The notes: generated from the letters alone by a model not told the origin. A DNA stretch of 64,000 nt from Actimicrobium sp034313845 (GCF_034313845.1 NZ_JAVIWN010000001.1), one strand, 5' to 3'. Counted from the first letter of the stretch, positions 31,729 through 41,269 are shown. Made by a program: numbers and translations.

Positions 31729-34700
31729 TCAACTCATCCGTATCCAGGTCGCCTTGACTTTCTTGCTTGCAGCAACCAGCCCGACCTGTGATCCCATTGC
31801 CGTGACATCGACTCCCTTGCCGCTGATCGGTGTGACGGTGATCTTGCCCGCCATGAAAGCGACCGAGGCAAATGCGCTGCTGCCATCCTCGGCCGTGACA
31901 TTGACAATGTATTGCGCACCGGCCAGCGGCACGAAGATCGGCTGGAACGCGCCGAGACTGACAAATACCTCGGTCTCACCGGTCTTCATCACATCGGAAC
32001 GCAGGTATTTGGAGTCAATGCGATCGGCCTCGAGCTTCTTGATACGGGCGATGTCAGCTTCGAGGTTGGCCGTCCTGATCGTGGTTGATTTGATGTTTTC
32101 GAATACCGCATCGTTACCCTGGAAGGTCTTGATGTCGACTAGCAGTGTGGCCGGGTCCTTCTTGACCAGGTACTGCAGGGTCAGTTGCTGTTCCTTGATA
32201 CCTTCGACTAGCAGCGCCACGAGTGGCGAGTACTGGACGGTCTTGTACCCAAAGTTATCCGTTTGCACAATTTCCGGTACGGTGGATTCGATTTGCTGCG
32301 CGATGAAACCGAGCTTGCGGCCTTCCTCGAAATTTTTCATTGGAAAGGCGGCCCGATCAAATTCGTAATGCACTCCTTGCAGAGCCGAGATGGTCTTGAC
32401 CGCATTGATGATCGGCGTGATGTTCTTTTTGTAACGCCTGTCCGAAGACGTGAAATAAGCGGACGCGGTGACGCTACCCTTGGTGTAGAGATTTCCGGTG
32501 TCGTTGGTCAGGCTCATCAGAGCTTGTTCGTTGCTGTTTTCCCAGAGAAATCCGTCAGTCGAATTATTGGCGTAAGTGCGAAACCGCACCTGAGAACCAG
32601 TTCTGCCATCGATCGACGCAGTTGCAGCCGCTCCGCCCAGTGAATTCGTGCCACCGGAGCTAGCCTTGTAAATACCCCAGTTAGTGTCAGACGTGCCATT
32701 GAGTAAAAGGCCTTTTCCACTCGTTAGTTGCAGGGTGCCACTGACAGCAAGGTTGCTGCTGAAGGTGCCGCTTGTTGCGCTCAAGGCACCTCCCGCAGTG
32801 ACGCTACCCTTGGTATAGAGATTCCCGCTGTCGCTGGTCAGGCTCATCAGGGCTTGTTCACTTGTGTTTTCCCAGATAAATCCTTCAGGTGCACTGGAGA
32901 AGGCGCGAAACCGCAACTGGGCACCGGTCCTGCCATCGATCGACGCGGTTGCAGCCGCTCCGGCCAGAGAATTCGACCCGCCGGAGCTTGCCCTGTAGAT
33001 ACCCCAGTTTGTGTCAGTGCCATTGAGTAAAAGGCCTTTTCCACTCGTCAGTTGCAGAGTGCCGCTAACAGCGAGGTTGCTGCTGAAGGTGCCGCTCGTT
33101 GCGCTCAAGGCACCGGTCAGGGTGAGTCCTGCAAAGCTCGGGGTGCTGCTGGTGGCGATGCTTTGTGGCAGCGAAAGGGTAATGCTGCCAGAGCCGGAGG
33201 TGACGGTGATCTGGCTGGTGGTCCCCGTCAGATTGGCCAGCGCGTACCCGCTGCCATTACCAATCAGGAGTTGTCCATTGGTTGGCGTCGTGCCCAGTCC
33301 GGTGCCGCCGCGTGCCACTGCCAGCGTGCCGCTGGCGATATTGCCGGCATTGAGGTTGGTGAGGGAGGAGCCGTCGCCTGTCATTGCGCTATCGAGATAA
33401 GCGATGGTTTTACGGGTTGGTCCTGCAACGGTCATGAAGAGATTGGTGCCATTGAATTCCATTGCGCCAACGACGGGTGTAGTGAGATTGGTGCCGCTGG
33501 TCCAAGTCAGAGGGGCGACCGTCGTGGTGCCGGTGGTGAGGCCGAGTCCACCAGTCAGCGTGAGTCCGGCAAAGCTCGGGGTGCTGGTGCTGGCGATATT
33601 CTGTGGCAGCGACAACCCGATGCTGCCCGAGCCGGAAGTGACGGTGATCTGGCTGGCGGTCCCGGTCAGACTGGCCAGCGTATACCCGCTGCCATTGCCA
33701 ATCAGCAGTTGTCCATTGGTTGGCGTTGTGCCCAGTCCGGTGCCGCCGCGTGCCACTGCCAGCGTGCCGCTGGCGATATTGCCGGCATTGAGGTTGGTGA
33801 GGGAGGAGCCGTCGCCGGTCATTGCGCTATCGAGATAAGCGATGGTTTTACGGGTTGGTCCTGCAACGGTCATGAAGAGATTGGTGCCATTGAATTCCAT
33901 TGCACCAACGACGGGTGTAGTGAGATTGGTGCCGCTGGTCCATGTCAGAGGTGCGACCGTCGTGGTGCCGGTGGTGAGGCCGAGTCCACCAGTCAGCGTG
34001 AGTCCGGCAAAGCTCGGGGTGCTGGTGCTGGCGATATTCTGTGGCAGCGACAACCCGATGCTGCCCGAGCCGGAAGTGACGGTGATCTGGCTGGCGGTCC
34101 CGGTCAGACTGGCCAGCGTATACCCGCTGCCATTGCCAATCAGCAGTTGTCCATTGGTTGGCGTTGTGCCCAGTCCGGTGCCGCCGCGTGCCACTGCCAG
34201 CGTGCCGCTGGCGATATTGCCGGCATTGAGGTTGGTGAGGGAGGAGCCGTCGCCTGTCATTGCGCTATCGAGATAAGCGATGGTTTTACGGGTTGGTCCG
34301 CCAACGGTCATGAAGAGATTGGTGCCATTGAATTCCATTGCACCAACGACGGGTGTAGTGAGATTGGTGCCGCTGGTCCATGTCAGAGGGGCGACCGTCG
34401 TGGTGCCGGTGGTGAGGCCGAGTCCACCAGTCAGCGTGAGTCCGGCAAAGCTCGGGGTGCTGGTGCTGGCGATGTTCTGTGGCAGCGACAACCCGATGCT
34501 GCCGGAGCCGGAAGTGACGGTGATCTGGCTGGCGGTCCCGGTCAGACTGGCCAGCGTATACCCGCTGCCATTGCCAATCAGGAGTTGTCCATTGGTTGGC
34601 GTTGTACCCAGTCCTGTGCCGCCGCGTGCCACGGCCAGCGTTCCGCTGGCGATATTGCCTGCATTGAGGTTGGTGATTAATGCGCCATCGCCTGTCATTG

Positions 34701-37700
34701 CGCTGTCGAGATAAGCGATGGTCTTGCGGGTTGGTCCGCCAGCGGTGATGAAGAGATTGGTGCCATTGAATTCCATTGCACCAAGGACTGGTGAGGTGAG
34801 ATTGGTGCCGCTGCTGAATGTCAGGGGAGCGACTGTCGTGGTGCCCGTGACGAGGCTGAGTCTACCGCTCAAGGTCAGCCCGGCAAAGCTTGGGGTGCTG
34901 GTGGCGGCGATGTTTTGTGGTAGCGACAAGCCGATGCTGCCGGAGCCGGGCGTGACGGTAATCTGATTGGGGGTTCCCGTCAGACTGGCCAGCGCATACC
35001 CGCTGCCATTGCCAATCAGGAGTTGTCCATTGGTTGGCGTTGTACCCAGTCCTGTGCCGCCGCGTGCCACGGCCAGCGTTCCGCTGGCGATATTGCCTGC
35101 ATTGAGGTTGGTGATTAATGCGCCATCGCCTGTCATTGCGCTGTCGAGATAAGCGATGGTCTTGCGGGTTGGTCCACCAGCGGTGATGAAGAGATTGGTG
35201 CCATTGAATTCCATCGCGCCAAGGACAAGTGTGCTGAGATTGGTGCCGGTCTGGAACTTCAATGGCGCAACAGTGGTGGTGCCTGCGGCAAGGGTTGTCG
35301 TGTTGCTGAATGTTGCTGTGGTAGCGGCCAGGGCACCTCCCACGGTGACGCTGCCCTTGGTATAGAGATTCCCGCTGTCGTTGGTCAGGCTCATCAGGGC
35401 TTGTTCGTTGCTGTTTTCCCAGATGAATCCGTCCGTCGTATTGTTGCCGTAAGCGCGAAAACGCACCTGGGCACCAGTCCTGCCATCGATAGACGCGGTT
35501 GCAGCCGCTCCACCCAGAGAATTCGTACCGCCGGCGAGAGCCTTGTAGATACCCCAGTTAGTGTCTGAGGTGCCGTTAAGTAAAAGACCTTTTCCACCTG
35601 TTAGCTGCAGAGTGCCACCAACGATGAGATTTCCTCCTAGCGTGAGGCTTGGCCCATCGACGCGCACGCCACCGGTAAAGTCACCTGCATAGTTGATGGC
35701 GAGCACGGAACCGATATTTTTGGCTAACGCCCGGGAAATGCCAGAATTTCCGCGGGTGACCTGATCAGTTGCTCCCAGCATGAAATCCCAGCCACCTGCG
35801 CTGACGTTACCCTTGGTGTAGAGATTCCCGCTGTCGCTAGTCAGGCTCATCAGGGCTTGTTCGGCACTGTTTTCCCAGATAAATCCTTGATTCAAATCGG
35901 AGTAAGCGCGAAATCGCAAATGGGCGTCCGTTCTTCCATCGATCGACGCAGTTGCAGCCGCTCCGCCTAAAGAATTCGCACCGCCGGCGAGAGCCCTGTA
36001 TATACCCCAGAACGTGTCAGGGTTTCCAGAGATCAAGTTTCCATTGAGGAGTAGGCCTTTCCCATTTTTCAGTTTCAGAGTGCCATCAACATCAAGGTTG
36101 CTGCTGAAGGTGCCGCTCGTTGCACTCAAGGCCCCGGTCAGGGTGAGTCCACCAAAGGTTGGGCTGCTGGTAGTGGCGACGTCTTGTGGCAGCGACAGCC
36201 CGATGCTGCCAGAGCCGGGGCTGACAATGATCTGGTTGGTAGTCCCGGTCAGACTGGCCAGCGTATACCCGCTGCCATTGCCGATCAGGAGTTGTCCATT
36301 GGTTGGCGTTGTACCCAGTCCGGTGCCGCCGCGTGCCACGGCCAGGGTGCCGGCAGTGATGCGGCCTGCGTCGAGCGAGGTCAACGCAGCGCCGTTGCCG
36401 ATGAACGAAGAAGCGGTTACGGCACCAGTAAACGTCGCCGTCAGATCAGACTGTAATGTCATCACCGTATTGTAGGTTTGGCTCCCGATATCGCCTGCGT
36501 TCGTTGAACTCACTTTAAAAATCATGCCGTTATCAGCACCCCCTGCTGCCAAAACCGCATTTGCGCCGTCGTGTTTGATAAAAAAATGATCCCAGACGGC
36601 ATTATTCGGCGAGTACATTCTTAATTCACGCACGGTAGTCAGGGCGCTCGGGGAACTTACGGTTAAATCGCCGCCAAGGGTAGTCGACCCCGGGACAGTC
36701 AGGTTACCGGCAAGCGTCGTATTTCCACTTGCATCCATGAGCGTCAATAGACGGGCCTGATCGATTGTTTGCCACCCGTAATATTGGCCAAAAATAATAG
36801 GCTCACTCTGGTTATCACCGGTCATGATGTACAGCGCGCCATTGTCTGAAGTTTGATACGCCGATGTCGGACTTTTTCCGATATACCAATAATCGTTCAA
36901 GTTCATTGCGCCGGCAATTGAACCGCCATTCAAATAAACAGAAGCATTTTGAAGTGTTGAATTAATGGAAGGCGCACCAGGCGCTGTTAATCCCAGAGTG
37001 CCCGATATGTTCAGTCCCTTGCTGGAAGAAATGGAGCCGGTTACCTGGAGTTTGTTGCCAGAGGAATCGTCACCGGTTGCGCCAATCACCACCGCATCGC
37101 TGGTACGGCCCAGGACTACCGTACTGGAAGTAGATACAACCGCGCTGGCACCCAGTGCAGTGGCATAACTCAGGTTATTGCTCGCTACGTCTGCATTCGC
37201 ACCGATCACGGTATTGTTGGTGCCGGTGGTATTGGTGATCAAGGCCCCATTGCCAAAGGCAGAATTATTCGATCCGTTGGTGACCCACAGGCCGCGCGCG
37301 CCGGCCACGCTGGCCGCAATCTGCCCGGTCCCGGGCAAATACAGCCCGGTCGATTGCTCCCCTGCGAAAGCGTAGCCAGGTGCTGCTGCGGCCCCGTTAT
37401 TGGCGACCAGTTGTGGATTAACGCTGTCGACCCGGAACGCTTCGACTCCGCGCGAGGCGACGCGCAGCGGGATGGCCGTCGAACCGGCCAGCGTGGCGAT
37501 GCCCACCAGCATTTGGCTGCCACTGCCGCCCGATGAAGCCGCCGTTTCGCCGATCGACAACGCGCTGGTATTGCCGGTCAGTGACCAGTTCCAGCTTTGT
37601 GCGTAAGCACCGTTGCCAATGGTGTTGGCGGCAGCCGCACCTGTCAGCGACGACAGCGCCGGTGTGACAAGCACATTGGCTGCAGCGGTCAGGCGACCTT

Positions 37701-38748
37701 TGGCATCGACCGAGAAGGTCGGTACTGAAACGTTCGAGCCATATACGCCAGCGGCGACGCCACTGTTGGCCAGCGTCAATATGCCGCTGGCGTTGGCCGA
37801 ACCGTCGAATAGGACTGACCAGGTGGCATCGCCACTGATGTCGAGCGTGCGTGCCGTAATGAGCCGACTGGCAGTGTCGGTGTTACCGGTGACATTGCCG
37901 ATGACGTTACCGGTCAGATTGCCGGTGACATTGCCCGTGACGTTACCAGTGACATTGCCGGTGAGCGTACCGCTCAGTGTTGTGAAAGCGCCTGATGACG
38001 GCGACGTGTTGCCTATCCTGGTGTTGTTGATGGTGCCACCCGTGATGGCGACATTGCTGGCCGCATACGTGTTGGCGACCGGTTGCCAGATGCTGCCGTC
38101 CCAGCGCCACAAGGTGTTATCACTTTTGACGAGGCGCATTGCGCCTACCTTCTGGTCCGCACCGATGAGCAAACCCAGCGCCGTCATGTCGGCGACCGGA
38201 TCACCAAAGTAGACGGTACCGCCGACGCCCTGGCGGATTTGGGCGGTAGAGACGCTCACCACGAAATCATCATCGGTGGTCGTTGCGCCACTGGCAATTT
38301 GCGCGCAGGTGCGGTTGAACACACCGTCGAGACCGGCAGAGACGACCGCAAACGTGACCGCGCCGGTATCGGTGGCACTGCCGTTGAGTCGGTTGCCACC
38401 GCTCATGACGCTGCCGTTATCCCACGCACAATAGCCAAGCTTGGTCCCATAGCCATCACTGATCGGTGCACCCAGGCCGGTGGGGACGAGACCACCACCG
38501 GCGGGGCCTGCGCCGGACAAGTAGGGCGGCGGTTCGGGGAACGAGTCGCCATCCGTATCCGGCGTTGTGGCAATGACGGTGGTGATGATGGCGGCCGCTT
38601 GTTTGACGGCCAGTTCCTGTGATGAGCGGCGTGCCAGGTCAGCGGCAACCTTGAACGAGCCGACCAGTTCGTTGGTGCGCACTGCCTGGGCCGGCAGTGC
38701 CAGCAGCAGCGCGGTGGTAACGAGCAGGCGTGTCGGTAGTGTGGTCAT
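31729..38748 (-). CDS. Giant tail-fibre-like protein with C-terminal S74 chaperone domain
   Basis: A 2339-residue protein with Sec signal (LLVTTALLLALPAQA). Order: unique N-terminal part; TGNV/TGNL tetrapeptide run (about 260-290); long fibre body rich in Gly, Thr and Ser; ARGGTGLGTTPTNGQLLIGN modules, four in full tandem 146-residue copies (about 1198-1782); four further modules around GLLLNGTSDTNWGIYKA and ASIDGRTGAQVRFRAY; then an S74 intramolecular chaperone domain from about 2097 (SSDRRYKKNITPI, KLGFIAQQIE, SPLVALLVEGIKEQQ), a coil and a 110-residue C-terminal extension. S74 domains trimerise phage tail fibres and then cut themselves off. Its place between pilin-like and secretin genes, overlapping the former by four bases, suggests a pilus tip adhesin or exported fibre (inference). 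Confidence 0.88.
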   Translation of the reverse strand: MTTLPTRLLVTTALLLALPAQAVRTNELVGSFKVAADLARRSSQELAVKQAAAIITTVIATTPDTDGDSFPEPPPYLSGAGPAGGGLVPTGLGAPISDGYGTKLGYCAWDNGSVMSGGNRLNGSATDTGAVTFAVVSAGLDGVFNRTCAQIASGATTTDDDFVVSVSTAQIRQGVGGTVYFGDPVADMTALGLLIGADQKVGAMRLVKSDNTLWRWDGSIWQPVANTYAASNVAITGGTINNTRIGNTSPSSGAFTTLSGTLTGNVTGNVTGNVTGNLTGNVIGNVTGNTDTASRLITARTLDISGDATWSVLFDGSANASGILTLANSGVAAGVYGSNVSVPTFSVDAKGRLTAAANVLVTPALSSLTGAAAANTIGNGAYAQSWNWSLTGNTSALSIGETAASSGGSGSQMLVGIATLAGSTAIPLRVASRGVEAFRVDSVNPQLVANNGAAAAPGYAFAGEQSTGLYLPGTGQIAASVAGARGLWVTNGSNNSAFGNGALITNTTGTNNTVIGANADVASNNLSYATALGASAVVSTSSTVVLGRTSDAVVIGATGDDSSGNKLQVTGSISSSKGLNISGTLGLTAPGAPSINSTLQNASVYLNGGSIAGAMNLNDYWYIGKSPTSAYQTSDNGALYIMTGDNQSEPIIFGQYYGWQTIDQARLLTLMDASGNTTLAGNLTVPGSTTLGGDLTVSSPSALTTVRELRMYSPNNAVWDHFFIKHDGANAVLAAGGADNGMIFKVSSTNAGDIGSQTYNTVMTLQSDLTATFTGAVTASSFIGNGAALTSLDAGRITAGTLAVARGGTGLGTTPTNGQLLIGNGSGYTLASLTGTTNQIIVSPGSGSIGLSLPQDVATTSSPTFGGLTLTGALSATSGTFSSNLDVDGTLKLKNGKGLLLNGNLISGNPDTFWGIYRALAGGANSLGGAAATASIDGRTDAHLRFRAYSDLNQGFIWENSAEQALMSLTSDSGNLYTKGNVSAGGWDFMLGATDQVTRGNSGISRALAKNIGSVLAINYAGDFTGGVRVDGPSLTLGGNLIVGGTLQLTGGKGLLLNGTSDTNWGIYKALAGGTNSLGGAAATASIDGRTGAQVRFRAYGNNTTDGFIWENSNEQALMSLTNDSGNLYTKGSVTVGGALAATTATFSNTTTLAAGTTTVAPLKFQTGTNLSTLVLGAMEFNGTNLFITAGGPTRKTIAYLDSAMTGDGALITNLNAGNIASGTLAVARGGTGLGTTPTNGQLLIGNGSGYALASLTGTPNQITVTPGSGSIGLSLPQNIAATSTPSFAGLTLSGRLSLVTGTTTVAPLTFSSGTNLTSPVLGAMEFNGTNLFITAGGPTRKTIAYLDSAMTGDGALITNLNAGNIASGTLAVARGGTGLGTTPTNGQLLIGNGSGYTLASLTGTASQITVTSGSGSIGLSLPQNIASTSTPSFAGLTLTGGLGLTTGTTTVAPLTWTSGTNLTTPVVGAMEFNGTNLFMTVGGPTRKTIAYLDSAMTGDGSSLTNLNAGNIASGTLAVARGGTGLGTTPTNGQLLIGNGSGYTLASLTGTASQITVTSGSGSIGLSLPQNIASTSTPSFAGLTLTGGLGLTTGTTTVAPLTWTSGTNLTTPVVGAMEFNGTNLFMTVAGPTRKTIAYLDSAMTGDGSSLTNLNAGNIASGTLAVARGGTGLGTTPTNGQLLIGNGSGYTLASLTGTASQITVTSGSGSIGLSLPQNIASTSTPSFAGLTLTGGLGLTTGTTTVAPLTWTSGTNLTTPVVGAMEFNGTNLFMTVAGPTRKTIAYLDSAMTGDGSSLTNLNAGNIASGTLAVARGGTGLGTTPTNGQLLIGNGSGYALANLTGTTSQITVTSGSGSITLSLPQSIATSSTPSFAGLTLTGALSATSGTFSSNLAVSGTLQLTSGKGLLLNGTDTNWGIYRASSGGSNSLAGAAATASIDGRTGAQLRFRAFSSAPEGFIWENTSEQALMSLTSDSGNLYTKGSVTAGGALSATSGTFSSNLAVSGTLQLTSGKGLLLNGTSDTNWGIYKASSGGTNSLGGAAATASIDGRTGSQVRFRTYANNSTDGFLWENSNEQALMSLTNDTGNLYTKGSVTASAYFTSSDRRYKKNITPIINAVKTISALQGVHYEFDRAAFPMKNFEEGRKLGFIAQQIESTVPEIVQTDNFGYKTVQYSPLVALLVEGIKEQQLTLQYLVKKDPATLLVDIKTFQGNDAVFENIKSTTIRTANLEADIARIKKLEADRIDSKYLRSDVMKTGETEVFVSLGAFQPIFVPLAGAQYIVNVTAEDGSSAFASVAFMAGKITVTPISGKGVDVTAMGSQVGLVAASKKVKATWIRMS
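32440..33045 (-). repeat. Fibre module B copies, C-terminal pair
   Basis: Two adjacent coding repeats (about 32461-32720 and 32790-33045) share the TNWGIY, ASIDGRTG, FLWEN or FIWEN, and QALMSLT block. Related copies lie at 35336-35620 and 35790-36060. Confidence 0.8.
33119..35285 (-). repeat. 438-bp tandem repeat array inside the fibre gene
   Basis: Near-identical units begin at 33403, 33841, 34279, 34717 and 35155 (each at GATGGTTTTACGGG or GATGGTCTTGCGGG). The period is exactly 438 bp, or 146 codons, with partial units at both ends. The first three full units differ at only a few bases, so duplication is recent or kept uniform by recombination. Confidence 0.95.
37881..37964 (-). repeat. 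12-bp coding repeats for TGNV/TGNL
   Basis: Seven or so units of the type GGTAACGTCACC or GGCAATGTCACC code for Thr-Gly-Asn-Val/Leu. They lie in the proximal part of the fibre gene. Confidence 0.85.
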
Positions 38749-39275
38749 GGGCTCACCAGCGTGACGGTTAGCGTGTCGCCGCTGCGGGTTGCCTGGGCAC
38801 TGCCGATTTTGGCGATGACGGCATCGAGCAGATTGCGGTAGAACGTCGAGCCGGCTTCGTTGGCCGTGATCGCAATACGGATGCTGGTCGCATCATTGAT
38901 ATAGCTCCACGGCGTGAATCCGGTCAGCGGTCGCAGCTGCGTGGCACTGGCGTCGCCCGACCAGATCGAGAGCCCCGATTTGGGACAGATTAGTGCGCTC
39001 ACGGTCGATGGTGAAGAGGGCGTAGCCGGATAGGAAGGATGGAATGCGGTGCCGTTATTCCCATCCGGATAGACCGCCCGACACAGCACGAGCAGGTTGG
39101 CGATCAGATCGCGCTGCGCCACCATCTGGTCTTTGGTGGCATGAAACAGTTCTGCCCGGGCACTGTTGCGCGCGTTGCCGGAGGCGACGAAGCCGAGCAA
39201 CACGAACAGGCCGATCGCAAACAGGGCTGTCGCGGCAGCAAAGCCGGTTGCAGGTCGGGGCGGGCAGCGAATCAT
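38745..39275 (-). CDS. Prepilin-like protein A of the pilus operon
   Basis: A 176-residue protein with a type IV prepilin-like N-terminus: a short basic leader ending PATG, then FAAATALFAIGLFVLLGFVA. The usual Glu at position +5 is missing. Two cysteines (VLCRAVYP, LICPKSGL) could form a disulfide in the globular part. It could be a minor pilin or initiator at the tip. Its stop overlaps the fibre gene's start by four bases, coupling the two. Family not recognised. Confidence 0.6.
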   Translation of the reverse strand: MIRCPPRPATGFAAATALFAIGLFVLLGFVASGNARNSARAELFHATKDQMVAQRDLIANLLVLCRAVYPDGNNGTAFHPSYPATPSSPSTVSALICPKSGLSIWSGDASATQLRPLTGFTPWSYINDATSIRIAITANEAGSTFYRNLLDAVIAKIGSAQATRSGDTLTVTLVSP

Positions 39276-39286
39276 GTCGGTTCTTT

Positions 39287-39718
39287 TCAGGCAGCCCGGT
39301 AACGGGCATCGATGTACGGAAAGAACAGTTTGTCGACGTCGATCACATGGCGCATCAGCCAGAACGATAGCGCAGCGCAGCTCTCGCGCGCCAGCACGGC
39401 GACCACGTCGGCGCTGTCCGGACGAGCCAGTTGCATGCGGGCGGTGCGGGTGATGCTGCGTGCCTGGTCATGTAATTTACGGTGGAAAACCAGTTCCGGA
39501 TAGGCGATTTCGGCCAGTTCGGCTTCTTCTTCCATGAGCAGGGTATCGAACTGGGTATAGGTGGTGCGCAGCCAGCGCTTCAGGTCCGCGGCGTCGAGAC
39601 ACGCGACGCGGCTACTGGCGGCGGCGAGTGTCTCGAACACGTCGCGGTTGCGACGGTCGAGGGCGATGCTGCCGACGGCGAGGTCGGGGCTCCAGAGCGA
39701 TGCAAGTGAGGTTGTCAT
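39287..39718 (-). CDS. Hemerythrin-like protein with two missing iron ligands
   Basis: A 143-residue protein with the four-helix hemerythrin layout: SIALDRRNRDVFE, LMEEEAELAEIAYPELVFHR, KLHD, and LMRHVIDVDKLFFPYID. Aligned by spacing, five of seven di-iron ligands remain (Glu, the HxxxH pair, the late His and Asp), while the first two His positions are Asn (DRRN) and Leu (TLLM). It may bind one metal or none. Its location inside a pilus operon, 11 bp before prepilin-like A, is unusual; oxygen or redox sensing for the machine is possible but unproven. Confidence 0.7.
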   Translation of the reverse strand: MTTSLASLWSPDLAVGSIALDRRNRDVFETLAAASSRVACLDAADLKRWLRTTYTQFDTLLMEEEAELAEIAYPELVFHRKLHDQARSITRTARMQLARPDSADVVAVLARESCAALSFWLMRHVIDVDKLFFPYIDARYRAA

Positions 39719-39724
39719 GGCGGA

Positions 39725-40366
39725 TCAGTTTTCGGCGAGGGTGCTGTAGAAGATGTAGAACGGATCTGATGTGGCGACGCAACCGGTCGCACGCCCACCG
39801 GCCGTGATGGTCTTGGTGCCGTTGTTGATCGCGAAATCAGCCAGCGCAATGGTGGCGCTCGGGATCGTCGTGCCGATCGGATCGCCATACATTTGCAAGT
39901 TGATTTGCTGGCACGCTGCGAGCGACAGCTTGTTGAGATAGACGATGCTATCTGCGCCGCCGGTGGTATCGATACCGATGCCACTGACGAAGATGGACTT
40001 GTTGTATTGCCAGGCAGCATCAGTCGCGCCGGTGGTGATGGCTTGTGCCGGTGCCGACTGGTTGATGCCGTACTGCTTGTTCGGATCGAACAGACCCGTG
40101 CCACTCGTGGTATCAAAGGTCATCGTGGAAGCACTGTTGCCGTCGAAGATGAAGCGGTTGTACGCTTCGCGATATTCCCCGCTTTGCTTGAGGATGATCG
40201 CACTGTAGACCTTGGCGCTTTCGACACTGAGCGATTTGGAGGATCCGCGGCTGGAATAGGCCAGCGCTGCCCCTACCAGGACGATCAGCGCAATCGTGAA
40301 CAGGATGACCGTGGCACCCATACCGCGCTGCTTTGAAAGATGATGCTGATGAAAGGTGATATCCAT
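39725..40366 (-). CDS. Prepilin-like protein B, possible major pilin
   Basis: A 213-residue protein with a basic leader ending KQRG, then MGATVILFTIALIVLVGAAL and AYSSRG, the single hydrophobic helix typical of type IV pilins and pseudopilins (no Glu at +5). A cysteine pair (LAACQQ and TGCVATSD) near the C-terminus fits a pilin disulfide loop. Cleavage would need a prepilin peptidase encoded elsewhere. It sits 6 bp before the hemerythrin-like gene. Which of the two pilin-like genes is the main subunit cannot be told from sequence. Confidence 0.65.
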   Translation of the reverse strand: MDITFHQHHLSKQRGMGATVILFTIALIVLVGAALAYSSRGSSKSLSVESAKVYSAIILKQSGEYREAYNRFIFDGNSASTMTFDTTSGTGLFDPNKQYGINQSAPAQAITTGATDAAWQYNKSIFVSGIGIDTTGGADSIVYLNKLSLAACQQINLQMYGDPIGTTIPSATIALADFAINNGTKTITAGGRATGCVATSDPFYIFYSTLAEN

Positions 40367-40407
40367 GCTTGAGCTCCGGTGATGAGTTAAAAAACGAGTT
40401 TTTACGA

Positions 40408-41235
40408 TTAGCTGCGTAATTCGATTTTTGCCGCAGCCCTGCGGGCCTTCATGTCTTCGTTGAAACGTTCTGCTACCAGCAAGTCCTTGATCTCGCCTTC
40501 AACCTTGGCCAGTTCGGGTTTCGGATTGGTCTTGATGTCGTCGACGTACAGCACCAGCGCACCTTCACGCACGGTGACCGGTTGCAGGCGCTGGCCGGTT
40601 TTGAGCTTCTTGACCGCGACGCCCAGCCCGTAGGGCACTTCGGCTGCGGTCATGTAATGCTCACCATCCTTGCGGACCCAGGTCAGCTTTGCCATGGCCT
40701 CTTTGTCGCCGCGACCGACGCCATCGAAGACGTCCTGTGCTTCCTTGGCATCGACCGAAACAAAGAATTTCAGCTTGAAGGTGGTGAAGTCCTCGTCCTT
40801 GACGCGTGTGTCGTAGAACACCTTGATGTCCTTGTCGGTCACGCCATTGCGTACTTCCAGCGAGCGCTGGTTAATAAAGACGCTGGCCAGTACTTCATTG
40901 CGTGCGCTTTGCATCGCCGTTTTGGCGGCCTGGCGATAGAGCTTGTCGGCACTGTTGGCGGCGATGACCTTGTTGATCGCGCGATCGACGGCAATCGCCT
41001 TGTCGAGCCCGGCATTGAGGAACGGCAGTAGCTCAGCCTCGGCGATTTCGGCACCGTCGACGACGGCAACGATACGGTTGGTGGTTTGCTTGACGCTGCC
41101 GATGTCGGACCGTGATTCCTTCGCAGCGGCCGAGCGCAGGATCTCAAGGCCGAAATACGCCGCACTGGCCAGCACCATGGTGGCGACAACAATGCTGGCG
41201 ACGAGTGTCTTGCGATTACCAGTGGGAGTTGTCAT
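40408..41235 (-). CDS. PpiC/SurA-like periplasmic foldase of the pilus operon
   Basis: A 275-residue protein anchored by an N-terminal helix (TLVASIVVATMVLASAAYFG). The body has a SurA-N-like helical domain (IVAVVDGAEIAEAELLPFLN) and a parvulin-like C-terminal domain (KLKFFVSVDAKEAQDVFDGV, AAEVPYGLGVAVKKLKTGQ, PVTVREGALVLYVDDIK). This matches membrane-anchored peptidyl-prolyl isomerase or foldase proteins. Inside this operon it may escort the giant fibre or the pilins. AAGGAG precedes the ATG at 41235. Confidence 0.8.
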   Translation of the reverse strand: MTTPTGNRKTLVASIVVATMVLASAAYFGLEILRSAAAKESRSDIGSVKQTTNRIVAVVDGAEIAEAELLPFLNAGLDKAIAVDRAINKVIAANSADKLYRQAAKTAMQSARNEVLASVFINQRSLEVRNGVTDKDIKVFYDTRVKDEDFTTFKLKFFVSVDAKEAQDVFDGVGRGDKEAMAKLTWVRKDGEHYMTAAEVPYGLGVAVKKLKTGQRLQPVTVREGALVLYVDDIKTNPKPELAKVEGEIKDLLVAERFNEDMKARRAAAKIELRS

Positions 41236-41269
41236 GGTTGCTCCTTGTTTTTGGTAAATGAAAAAGTGG

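Noticed and set aside
33052..34680. Long plus-strand open frame of 542 codons, with sister frames repeating every 438 bp
   Set aside because: It is antisense to the fibre repeats and repeats only because the DNA does. It has no start signal or family pattern, while the minus strand has a clear fibre protein.
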